DNA of 20,620 nt from CAZMXI01 sp964570205 (GTDB lineage Bacteria; Planctomycetota; Phycisphaerae; Tepidisphaerales; Tepidisphaeraceae): the NCBI GenBank assembly GCA_964570205.1, contig CAZMXI010000085.1, forward strand, positions 1-20,620. Reading direction: 5' to 3'. The notes under the pieces are model-generated. The model was not told the DNA's origin, did not search any database, and was given only the letters and a program-made list of their open reading frames with translations. The translations under genes were made by a program, and so were the position numbers. Numbering within the stretch: position 1 is the stretch's first letter; every line of letters starts with the position of its first letter. Below, piece after piece: positions 14,556-20,620 of this stretch.

Positions 14556-15737
14556 CTATGCGGCCGCCTGCTTGGATTCCGTAAGTATCCAGCGACGGAT
14601 CGTGTTGGTCTGACCCTCCCAGCCGGAACTTGCGCGAAGTTTGAGAAAGAGCTGGAACAGCCCATCCAGGCCCTTGCAAAGGTCGCGCAGCATGGCGATC
14701 CGCTCTTCGAAGATCACTCGAGCCTCGTCCGCCTCCTCGATGTCGGGGAAGCGGGCCCCGGAACACCCCAGCGTCTCTGCGCTCATGCCGAGCTCGAACG
14801 GCCGACCTCCAGCCTCCAGAATCAGGCCCATGCGACGCGGCAGTTTGCCGCTGCGCAACGCATCCCGCGCTTCGGGCATGAGGGTGGGTCCATCGCCGCG
14901 GAGGCTGTCCTTCCCGGTCTGCCCATAGGCACAGTCCATTTCAAGGGCCTTGTCGATGACAACGGCCACCTCCGCGTCCGCCGTCTTGATTGTGCCGCCG
15001 CGGGTCTCGGTTTCGTGCCATAGCCAGAGCAGAAATTCATTGCCCAGGAAGTCTTTGGGTGAGGGTCCTTTTGCCGTCCATGGATACTCCGGATGCTGGC
15101 TCTCGCCCTCGGGGCCGACGACGAACCGGGTCGGCCGCGCATCTTCGTAATCGCGCCGCTTGCCGATGGCTTCCAGATGACGCTCCGCCAGAACACCGGC
15201 CGACAGATGCTCCAGGGTCAGCTCGAAAGTCCGCTCGAACAGTTCCAGCAGCTTCTCCTGGTTGCTGCCGGTCACGGGCGAATAAACAGTCGCCGTGGGC
15301 AGATCCCACAGGAGGGGAATAAGCTTGCTGCGACGGAACTTGCCGCTTCGAAGGTCGTCGTCAAGCTTCTGGCGAACGATGTCCTTCACATCCCGTTTCT
15401 GTTTCTTGGAGATGAAGCCGGAGGGGTTATTGGCAGCGACGGCCTCTTCTTCAATCATCTGATAGGCCTTCTTCAATTCGCCCGGTACCCGGTTGGTGTC
15501 CACGCGCATGGCAAAGTGCAGGGCCTCGGCAAAAACGTTGTGCTCGAACGTGAACTTGCCATCCAGCACGTGGCGGCCGCCGCACCAACCGTACTCAACC
15601 TCATCTGGCACGCCGTATTCCCCGAGTTGAAGCGCGAACTCGGACAGTTTGTCCAGAACGGCCTGGTCGAACTGCTTCGGCTGTTTGCCGACGACGGCGA
15701 AACGGCGAAATGAAACCGAACCTGATGCGAAGCCCAT
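14556..15737 (-). CDS. RdgC-like (recombination-associated) protein
   Basis: A 393-residue soluble protein. The frame is open far upstream, but the codon pattern and family-like sequence begin at ATG 15737 (M-G-F-A-S-G-S-V-S-F-R-R-F). Residues about 75-150 contain F-A-M-R-V-D-T-N-R-V-P-G, N-N-P-S-G-F, S-K-K-Q-K-R-D-V-K-D and F-R-R-S-K-L-I-P-L-L-W-D, followed by an acidic/Leu-rich helical segment. This order resembles the RdgC family, in which a Lys-rich helix precedes a W-[IL]-D strand. RdgC in E. coli is a DNA-binding ring protein that modulates RecA; it has 303 residues, so this version is longer at the C-terminus. Recognition is by recall of pattern, not alignment. It diverges from the HtrA gene, with 232 bases between starts. 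Confidence 0.5.
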   Translation of the reverse strand: MGFASGSVSFRRFAVVGKQPKQFDQAVLDKLSEFALQLGEYGVPDEVEYGWCGGRHVLDGKFTFEHNVFAEALHFAMRVDTNRVPGELKKAYQMIEEEAVAANNPSGFISKKQKRDVKDIVRQKLDDDLRSGKFRRSKLIPLLWDLPTATVYSPVTGSNQEKLLELFERTFELTLEHLSAGVLAERHLEAIGKRRDYEDARPTRFVVGPEGESQHPEYPWTAKGPSPKDFLGNEFLLWLWHETETRGGTIKTADAEVAVVIDKALEMDCAYGQTGKDSLRGDGPTLMPEARDALRSGKLPRRMGLILEAGGRPFELGMSAETLGCSGARFPDIEEADEARVIFEERIAMLRDLCKGLDGLFQLFLKLRASSGWEGQTNTIRRWILTESKQAAA

Positions 15738-15969
15738 GTTTGAATCCGGTGGCAGAGGCCCTGGTGACAACAACGACTGGCGATCGCGGGGTCGAAATCG
15801 CCCCGATCGCTTGCAGGCGGCGAATGTTAACGCCCTGTCGCCCATTTTCAAATACCGGTTCGTTGCGACAAACGCCATGGCAGCGCATGCTATTGACAGC
15901 GGCCGACTTGGGATGATCCGCGCCCTGTCAGAAGCCGCGGGGCTTAACATACCGTCGAAAGGCACTTGG

Positions 15970-17391
15970 ATGAGCAGGAGCGTATGGTGCGGGGCCCTGA
16001 TAGGGGCTGTCTTGCTGGCAGGGGGTTGTGCGCAAGGCAAGAAGAAACCCGGCAGCGTACTGCCGTTCCCGCCGGCGACGCCCGAACGCGTCGCCGCCGT
16101 AACGGCGGAGGTCTTCCCATCGGTGGTTCGCCTGGACGTTAAACAGGAAGTCTATGCCGAGGGCAAGCGCAAGTTGGTCGGAGGTATCGGCTCGGGCGTC
16201 ATCATCGACGACCAGGGGCACGTCCTGACCAATTACCACGTGGCCGGCCGCGGGGCCGAGATCTTCGTGACGCTGTTCAACAAAGAGCGCGTGCCGGGCA
16301 GGCTCATCGGCGATGACCACTGGACCGACCTGGCCATTGTGCAGATGGACATGGAGACTGTCCGCTCGAAGGGCATCAGCTTCAAGTATGCCCCTTTGGG
16401 TGACAGCTCTACCCTGGTGCCGGGGCAGGATGTCGTCGCCATCGGGACCCCATTCGGCCTGGCGCGGACGCTCACGCTGGGTGTGGTGTCGAACACCGAC
16501 CAGACATTCTACGACCCCGAACGAAGCAGCGCCCGGATGCGCATCAACGACCACGAAACCGGCGATTTCTCCAACTGGATACAGATGGATACGCCCATCA
16601 ACCCCGGCAATAGCGGTGGGCCGCTGGTCGATCTGGCCGGCAAGGTGGTTGGCATCAACACGCGCGGCGGCGGCCAGAACCTGAACTTCGCGATTCCCAT
16701 CAACATCGCCAGGGAGGTTGTCCAGAAGATCCTGGCGACGGCCGCCAACGGCGAGAAGGGCCGCGTCGATCGCAGCGACCTCGGGGTGGACCTCAAGCCT
16801 TTGCAGGGCTTCGAGCAGTTCTACAGCATTGACATCAACCGCGGTGTGCTCATCGAGAGCGTGGACCGCGGCGGCCCGGGCGATCATGCCGGCCTGGAAC
16901 CGCAGGACATCCTGCTGGCCATTAACGGCACGGCGACGAATGCTCGGTTTCCCGAGGAAATTGCCCCCCTTCGCAAACGCATCGCCGACCTGCCCATCGG
17001 CAGCAAGGTGACGCTCACCATCAAGCGCGGCGATTCGGAGATTCAGCGTGAGACGACCACCGCCAGGCTCGAAAGCTATGTGGGCGAGGAACGCGAACTC
17101 AAGAGCTGGGGCATGTCCGTGCGGGATGTGACCCGTCCCTATGCCAATGAGCGGCTGCTCGATGACGACCGGGGCGTGGTCATCACCAGCCTGAGTGCGG
17201 GCTACGCCGCCGCCAAGGCCGAGTTGCGCCCCGGCGATGTGATCCTCAAGGTGAACGAGCGCCCGGCTGACGATCTGGCGGCGTTCATGGAGCTTTACCA
17301 GCAGTCGCTCGATCGCAAGGACAAGCTCGTCCTGCTGGAAATCCGTCGGCTGCGCTCGACCCAGCAGGCGGTGCTGAAGGTGACGAATTAA
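15970..17391 (+). CDS. HtrA/Deg-family trypsin-like serine protease lipoprotein with two PDZ domains
   Basis: A 473-residue protein. ATG 15970 follows AAAGG at 15958-15962 and starts a lipoprotein signal with lipobox L-A-G-G-C (Cys20); the open frame continues upstream without meaningful sequence. The protease domain has G-S-G-V-I-I at 74-79, T-N-Y-H-V (His90), T-D-L-A-I (Asp120) and G-N-S-G-G-P (Ser215), so the triad is complete. Two PDZ domains follow: about 270-365 and 385-470 (R-P-G-D-V-I-L-K-V-N at 420-429). HtrA proteins degrade or refold misfolded envelope proteins. A second HtrA-like gene that lacks the triad follows after 61 bases and is probably co-transcribed. Confidence 0.92.
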   Translation: MSRSVWCGALIGAVLLAGGCAQGKKKPGSVLPFPPATPERVAAVTAEVFPSVVRLDVKQEVYAEGKRKLVGGIGSGVIIDDQGHVLTNYHVAGRGAEIFVTLFNKERVPGRLIGDDHWTDLAIVQMDMETVRSKGISFKYAPLGDSSTLVPGQDVVAIGTPFGLARTLTLGVVSNTDQTFYDPERSSARMRINDHETGDFSNWIQMDTPINPGNSGGPLVDLAGKVVGINTRGGGQNLNFAIPINIAREVVQKILATAANGEKGRVDRSDLGVDLKPLQGFEQFYSIDINRGVLIESVDRGGPGDHAGLEPQDILLAINGTATNARFPEEIAPLRKRIADLPIGSKVTLTIKRGDSEIQRETTTARLESYVGEERELKSWGMSVRDVTRPYANERLLDDDRGVVITSLSAGYAAAKAELRPGDVILKVNERPADDLAAFMELYQQSLDRKDKLVLLEIRRLRSTQQAVLKVTN

Positions 17392-17452
17392 GGACGGCGC
17401 GGACGGATGGCTTTTCCACGCGAACGGGACTCCGAAAAGAAGGTGCGACAAT

Positions 17453-18829
17453 ATGCGGCGAACTCTCATGGCTGTGTTGATGGTGGTAAGCTGGGCCGCT
17501 CCGGTTGTGAGGGCGCTGCCACCGGATGAGGCCCGGAAGATTTATCAAAGCGTCTCACCATCGCTGGTGGTAGTGCAGTACACATGGGACAGCGAGTTTG
17601 GCCGGCGCGAACTGCTCGGCCAGGGGGTGGTCGTGGGCAAGGAGGGGCTGGTGATGGCCTCCTTGGCGGTGTTCCCGCTCCAGATTGCCGACGAGCAGAT
17701 GAAGGAATTCAAGATCATTCTCCCCGGGGATGATGAGAAGGAATTCGATGCGGTTTTCCTGGGGCGCGACGAGAGGTCGGATTTGGCCTTCCTGAAGACC
17801 CGGGAGCCGCAACAGTGGCAGGCTATTCAGTTCGAGGATGCCCCGGTGGATGTCGGCGACCCGATCGCTTCGGTGGGTCTGCTTCCCAAGAACGCCGGCT
17901 ACAAGGCCTACTACGCGGAAGCGGCGGTGCAGGCGGTGCTTCGCGGCCCGGTGCCGCATGTGCTCGTCAGCCCGAGTGGATTGGCATCGGTTGGCTCGCC
18001 GGTGTTCAGCGCTGAGGGCAAAGCGATCGGGCTGGTCAGCTTCCAGCAGAACCAGACGCAGTGGCTGGCCGCGAGCGGGGCGGGCATTCCACAGAGTATT
18101 ACCTCCCCGCCGCGCTATTTTGTGCCCGCCAGGGATTTCATGATGAGCCTGCGAGATCTGCCTGACGGAAAGCCGCTCAGCATTCCATGGATCGGCGCGC
18201 AACTCAGCGGTTTGAACAAGGAGGTGGCCGAGTACTACGGCTTGAAGGGCACGCCCGTTGCTCAGATTGGCGAAGTGATCCCGGATTCGCCCGCCCAGAA
18301 GGCCGGCCTTCGGCCCGGCGACAAGATTGTCAAGGTCAATGGCCAGGCGCTTGAGCGTGGCGATGAGCCGATGGAAACGCCGATGATTTTCCTGCGCAAG
18401 ATCCGCCGCATGAAGAACGGCGAGGCGATCAAGCTGACGGTGCTTCGCGAGAAGGGCCGGCCGACCATCGAGACGACGCTGGTCCTGGAAGAGCAGCCGA
18501 CGCCTGCCCACGTTGTCAGGCGTTTCTACGCCGAGGATCTGGGCATGAGCATGCGCGAGGTGGTCTTCGCCGATACTTACACCAAGCGCGTGTCGAGAGA
18601 CACCAAAGGTGTTGTCGCCAGCTTCGTGCGGGAATCTTCGTCGGCCGCGACGGCCGGGCTGCGCCTGGGCGATCTGGTGACGCACCTGAACAAGAACCCG
18701 GTGACCAACCTGGATGGATTCAGGAAGCAGTATGCCGAGTTTCGCGCCAAATACCCCAAGGATGTGGTGGTGCTGCTGGTCGTTCGCGAACAGCGGACGG
18801 AAGTGATCAAGATCGAGCCGCCGCAGTGA
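17453..18829 (+). CDS. Catalytically dead HtrA paralogue (pseudoprotease) with PDZ domains
   Basis: A 458-residue exported protein: signal peptide 1-21, ATG 17453 preceded by GAAGG at 17439-17443. Residues 25-235 follow the HtrA trypsin fold, but the catalytic positions are changed: the T-N-x-H-V block reads A-S-L-A-V with Ala72 for His, and the G-N-S-G-G-P block reads A-S-V-G-S-P (178-183) with Val180 for Ser. Only Asp110 in S-D-L-A-F remains. Two PDZ-like regions follow, about 245-345 (A-G-L-R-P-G-D-K-I-V-K-V-N at 284-296) and 365-455 (A-G-L-R-L-G-D-L-V at 401-409). It lies 61 bases after the active HtrA gene. A role as regulator, adaptor or chaperone partner of that protease is likely by analogy, not shown. 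Confidence 0.85.
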   Translation: MRRTLMAVLMVVSWAAPVVRALPPDEARKIYQSVSPSLVVVQYTWDSEFGRRELLGQGVVVGKEGLVMASLAVFPLQIADEQMKEFKIILPGDDEKEFDAVFLGRDERSDLAFLKTREPQQWQAIQFEDAPVDVGDPIASVGLLPKNAGYKAYYAEAAVQAVLRGPVPHVLVSPSGLASVGSPVFSAEGKAIGLVSFQQNQTQWLAASGAGIPQSITSPPRYFVPARDFMMSLRDLPDGKPLSIPWIGAQLSGLNKEVAEYYGLKGTPVAQIGEVIPDSPAQKAGLRPGDKIVKVNGQALERGDEPMETPMIFLRKIRRMKNGEAIKLTVLREKGRPTIETTLVLEEQPTPAHVVRRFYAEDLGMSMREVVFADTYTKRVSRDTKGVVASFVRESSSAATAGLRLGDLVTHLNKNPVTNLDGFRKQYAEFRAKYPKDVVVLLVVREQRTEVIKIEPPQ

Positions 18830-18839
18830 AAGAGCGATC

Positions 18840-18867
18840 TTGAAAAAGGAACGGCCCGGCGTAGAAT
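18840..18867 (+). promoter_or_regulatory. Promoter of tRNA-Phe
   Basis: TTGAAA (18840-18845) and TAGAAT (18862-18867), each five of six to the sigma-70 consensus, are separated by 16 bases and lie 39 bases upstream of the tRNA. Confidence 0.7.
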
Positions 18868-18906
18868 GCTTCCATCATCCGGAGCCGCTGTCAGGCGGCG
18901 CGTACC

Positions 18907-18979
18907 GGGTAGGTAGCTCAGTTGGTAGAGCAATGGACTGAAAATCCATGTGTCGCCGGTTCAACTCCGGCCCTACCCA
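18907..18979 (+). tRNA. tRNA-Phe (anticodon GAA)
   Basis: A complete 73-base cloverleaf. The acceptor stem GGGTAGG (18907-18913) pairs with CCTACCC (18972-18978), followed by discriminator A; CCA is not encoded. The D arm is GCTC/GAGC. The anticodon stem ATGGA/TCCAT encloses the loop CTGAAAA with anticodon GAA. The variable loop is GTGTC, and the T arm is GCCGG/CCGGC with loop TTCAACT. It supplies Phe for UUC/UUU. It has its own promoter and terminator. The 3' half is the likely attachment site of the neighbouring integrative element. Confidence 0.97.
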
Positions 18980-20222
18980 TTCCCGTAACCCCGCCATGTG
19001 CGGGGTTTTCTATTGGATTCATAACGGTTTGCGTGCTCAACCGCCCGTTACCGCGCCGGACCGATCTGGACACTCTTGGACACGATTTCCCCGGCGATTG
19101 CAGCGCCCGTGCAGCGCCCCCGACCGGCGCGACGACCGGCAATGCGGCCAGGGCCTTTTCCGTGTCGCTGTCGTCTAGGCCATCATAAACCGTGAGCGTC
19201 ATCTGTGGGTTGGCGTGCCCGCCGTGCAGTTGAGCCGCCTTCTCGCCGGCCGCCCGGCGCACCCGCCGAATGGAAGTGTGTCGGCTGGCATAGAAGTCCC
19301 GCCGCTCGCCCATCGCGTTTGGCTCGGGCACGCCGGCCGCCGCAAGGTCCTTGCGCCACATGCGGACCACGTTGCACTCCGCAGGTAGATCGAAGACCGG
19401 TGCATCTTTCGGCTTATCAGCCAGCCACGGTCGCAGTACCGCAACCAGCGCCGAACTGATGGGCTTGACCCGCCGCCGCTTGTCCTTGTCGCCTTCCGCC
19501 CCGATCAGAATGCACGGCCGGTTCCCTTCCAGCACGAAGCTGGCGGGCGTCAGGAGGCGAAGGGCCTTGCCCCGGAACGCCGTGGCCATGCGGACGCGAT
19601 ACAGCATCGCCCGATCGCTTCCGCTCATCCCATACGATCGCTTGCCGCTCTCCGCAGCCCGGACGATTCTCTCCCATTCGTCCGCCGTCAACTCGCCCCG
19701 GATGAATGCCCGATCATCCTCCACCCGCCTGATTTTCAATCGCTTGAATGGATTCTTCGGCAGGCGATCGTGATCGGCCAGGAAGTTGCCGAAGCCTCGA
19801 AGCGCTTTGGTCGCATGGTTGCAGCTCGCCGCCCGCCATCGCTTCGCCTGCTTCTGCTTCGCGATGTACCGCTCTGCTTCAAGACACTCAAGCTCTCGGA
19901 GGTTCTCCCACCCACACCCATCGATCAGCACCTCCATGGCCACGCGATGATACCGCTCGACATGCACACTGCCACTGCCCTTGTTCAGCAGCGACTGCCG
20001 CCACTCGTCCAGGTGCTGTCTCAACGGCTTCCGGGCAGCATCGGCATAGCACAACTGGTCCTGCGTCACGATCCCATGCCTGCCCAGAAATGCCCGCGAT
20101 TCCACCTTCGCTTTCAGCGCATTGGCATCTTCCTTCGTCGGCGCAGTCTCAGTCCGGCGGCCGCCGTTCTCATCCAGCCACTGCACCACGTACTTCCCGG
20201 CTCGCTTAAATACCGATGCCAT
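18918..20222 (-). CDS. Tyrosine-family site-specific integrase, C-terminus overlapping tRNA-Phe
   Basis: A 434-residue protein. ATG 20222 has AGAGG (minus strand, 20229-20233) six bases upstream; a further ATG at 20249 has no ribosome site. Residues 1-45 resemble an arm-type DNA-binding domain (K-Y-V-V-Q-W-L-D-E-N-G-G-R-R), about 65-165 a core-binding SAM-like domain, and 175-350 the catalytic domain: Arg217 in T-A-F-R-G-K, a Lys/Arg-rich beta-hairpin at 246-253, box II as Y-A-S-R-H-T (Arg314), G-H at 335-336, and the nucleophile Tyr346 in L-T-V-Y-D-G. The first His of the H-x-x-R motif is Tyr311. After about 365 the tail is unstructured, and the last 20 or so residues are the antisense translation of the tRNA, where the TGA stop lies. 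Insertion at tRNA-Phe is therefore built into the gene end. Confidence 0.88.
   Translation of the reverse strand: MASVFKRAGKYVVQWLDENGGRRTETAPTKEDANALKAKVESRAFLGRHGIVTQDQLCYADAARKPLRQHLDEWRQSLLNKGSGSVHVERYHRVAMEVLIDGCGWENLRELECLEAERYIAKQKQAKRWRAASCNHATKALRGFGNFLADHDRLPKNPFKRLKIRRVEDDRAFIRGELTADEWERIVRAAESGKRSYGMSGSDRAMLYRVRMATAFRGKALRLLTPASFVLEGNRPCILIGAEGDKDKRRRVKPISSALVAVLRPWLADKPKDAPVFDLPAECNVVRMWRKDLAAAGVPEPNAMGERRDFYASRHTSIRRVRRAAGEKAAQLHGGHANPQMTLTVYDGLDDSDTEKALAALPVVAPVGGAARALQSPGKSCPRVSRSVRRGNGRLSTQTVMNPIENPAHGGVTGMGRAGVEPATHGFSVHCSTN
18939..18979. other. Candidate attachment site (tRNA-Phe anticodon arm to 3' end)
   Basis: A tyrosine integrase gene directly abuts the 3' side of the tRNA and reads toward it, the usual arrangement of elements that insert into tRNA 3' ends and rebuild the gene. 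The second copy would lie at the other end of the element, outside the window, so the exact core cannot be defined. Confidence 0.45.
18987..19009 (+). terminator. Rho-independent terminator of tRNA-Phe
   Basis: AACCCCGC (18987-18994) pairs with GCGGGGTT (19000-19007) around a 5-base loop, and TTTT ends the structure (19006-19009). It starts 8 bases after the tRNA. It lies inside the antisense reading frame of the integrase tail. Confidence 0.85.
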
Positions 20223-20415
20223 CGCTCGCCTCTCGCTGCCTGCCGCCATTCATGAAGCGGATCAGGTCGGTGTATGCGATCCGGACGCTCCGCACCCCGT
20301 TCCTTGCTCTCCGCAACAGTCCACGTCGAATCGCACGGTCGATCGTCTTCTCCGAGTAGCCCGTCAATTCGGCTGCTTCTCGCTTGCTCAGCCAGGTCTC
20401 TCGCGCCGCCTTCAT
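20206..20415 (-). CDS. Excisionase-like helix-turn-helix DNA-binding protein
   Basis: A 69-residue protein. A strong GAGGAGG site lies just before ATG 20415. Residues 9-55 match the HTH_17/MerR-like excisionase pattern: L-S-K-R-E-A-A-E-L-T-G-Y-S-E-K-T-I-D-R-A-I-R-R-G as a winged helix, then a basic stretch and I-A-Y-T-D-L-I-R-F-M. Such proteins bend DNA at att sites and steer integrases toward excision, or act as repressors. Its end overlaps the integrase start by 17 bases, and its start overlaps the stop of the upstream small ORF (ATGA). The order xis-int adjacent to the att site is typical. Confidence 0.8.
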   Translation of the reverse strand: MKAARETWLSKREAAELTGYSEKTIDRAIRRGLLRRARNGVRSVRIAYTDLIRFMNGGRQREASDGIGI

Positions 20416-20558
20416 CGTCTCCTCCTCTTCACGCTCGCTTCTGCCGGCTCTGGCTGCTCCACTTTCTGTCCAGGTTTCAACGTCTCTCCGGTCTCCGGAT
20501 CGATGCCTTGCTGGATCCAGGTCTTTCGCTGCAGTTCATCCACTTCCTCCCGGCTCAT
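20412..20558 (-). CDS. Small 48-residue hypothetical protein of the integrative element
   Basis: A short frame of 48 residues from ATG 20558 to TGA 20412-20414, which overlaps the ATG of the excisionase-like gene (ATGA). The protein is hydrophilic: it starts M-S-R-E-E-V-D-E-L-Q-R-K, contains G-I-D-P-E-T-G-E-T-L near 18-27, and ends K-R-R-R-R. No family was recognised and no clear ribosome site precedes it. The four-base overlap and the lack of other coding sequence in this stretch support it as real. It may be a small DNA-binding or regulatory protein, or only a translational leader for the next gene. Confidence 0.5.
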   Translation of the reverse strand: MSREEVDELQRKTWIQQGIDPETGETLKPGQKVEQPEPAEASVKRRRR

Positions 20559-20576
20559 GGTGTTATTTGTGTTGCC

Positions 20577-20620
20577 TCAGTCGGAATTGGAGAAGCGGGC
20601 CATCGGCGTTACACCTATAC
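20577..20620 (-). CDS. Possible 3' end of a further element gene (runs off the window)
   Basis: On the minus strand the frame entering from the window edge reads I-G-V-T-P-M-A-R-F-S-N-S-D and stops with TGA at 20577-20579, 18 bases before the small ORF. The fragment is too short to identify; an open frame of this length can arise by chance. Confidence 0.2.
   Translation of the reverse strand, partial: IGVTPMARFSNSD

Larger units (their letters stand above)
18945..20620. mobile_element. One end of an integrative element (prophage/ICE/genomic island) inserted at tRNA-Phe
   Basis: The stretch from the tRNA 3' half to the window end carries a tyrosine integrase, an excisionase-like HTH protein and a small ORF, all on the minus strand and overlapping or nearly so. 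No structural phage, conjugation or cargo gene is visible yet because the element runs out of the window. The left limit is approximate. Confidence 0.7.

Noticed and set aside
15893..15898. TTGACA upstream of the HtrA gene as a -35 element
   Set aside because: No acceptable -10 sequence lies 16-18 bases downstream.
15928..17469. A 513-codon minus-strand frame opposite the HtrA gene, and a similar 376-codon frame at 17555-18685
   Set aside because: Both are mirror frames of clear HtrA-family genes with no family sequence of their own.
18907..20620. Phage defence or toxin-antitoxin cargo in the integrative element
   Set aside because: Only integrase, excisionase-like protein and a small ORF are visible; no toxin, nuclease or defence motif was seen before the window ends.

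Overview
The window reads as chromosomal DNA from a GC-rich, glycan-degrading planctomycete-like bacterium, probably of the Phycisphaerae type. This is inferred from gene content only: Tat-exported aldo/keto reductases, DUF2961/GH172 and GH95 glycosidases, a LamG protein, large secreted proteins with Asp-box and galactose-binding-like parts, lipoprotein redox proteins and an RdgC-like protein. No rRNA or marker gene is present to confirm it.

Layout. 1-2312 (+): the 3' end of a DUF2961/GH172 glycosidase, a Tat-dependent aldo/keto reductase, and a lipoprotein Cys-phosphatase starting 3 bases after the reductase stop. 2415-3293 (+): an HtpX-type membrane protease, ending at a strong hairpin shared with a convergent pair (GNAT acetyltransferase, then a FUN14-like membrane protein, ATGA overlap, minus strand). 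4699-7074 (+): a GH95 alpha-L-fucosidase cut by an in-frame TAG just before its catalytic Asp. 7172-9456 (+): a compact operon of a LamG protein, a Tat-exported AKR-fold protein that lacks most of the AKR catalytic tetrad, and a tetraheme c-type cytochrome lipoprotein. 9490-13279 (-): a large secreted transglutaminase-like/Asp-box protein and an Arg/Pro-rich exported protein with a duplicated C-terminal module. 13724-14497 (+): an SDR oxidoreductase. 14556-15737 (-): an RdgC-like protein, divergent from two tandem HtrA-family genes (15970-18829, +), of which the first has an intact catalytic triad and the second has lost His and Ser. 18907-18979: tRNA-Phe(GAA) with its own promoter and terminator. 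18918-20620 (-): the end of an integrative element: a tyrosine integrase whose frame ends inside the tRNA, an excisionase-like HTH protein, a 48-residue small ORF, and possibly the tail of another gene.

How the parts may work together. The left half looks like secreted carbohydrate catabolism (GH172, GH95, LamG) with exported redox proteins. The HtpX and HtrA genes belong to envelope protein quality control. The right end is a mobile element inserted at tRNA-Phe. The best candidates for something undescribed are the LamG / tetrad-less AKR / tetraheme cytochrome operon, with an inverted repeat enclosing part of its putative promoter, and the active/pseudo HtrA pair. Functions are assigned from motifs read by eye; no database search was possible.
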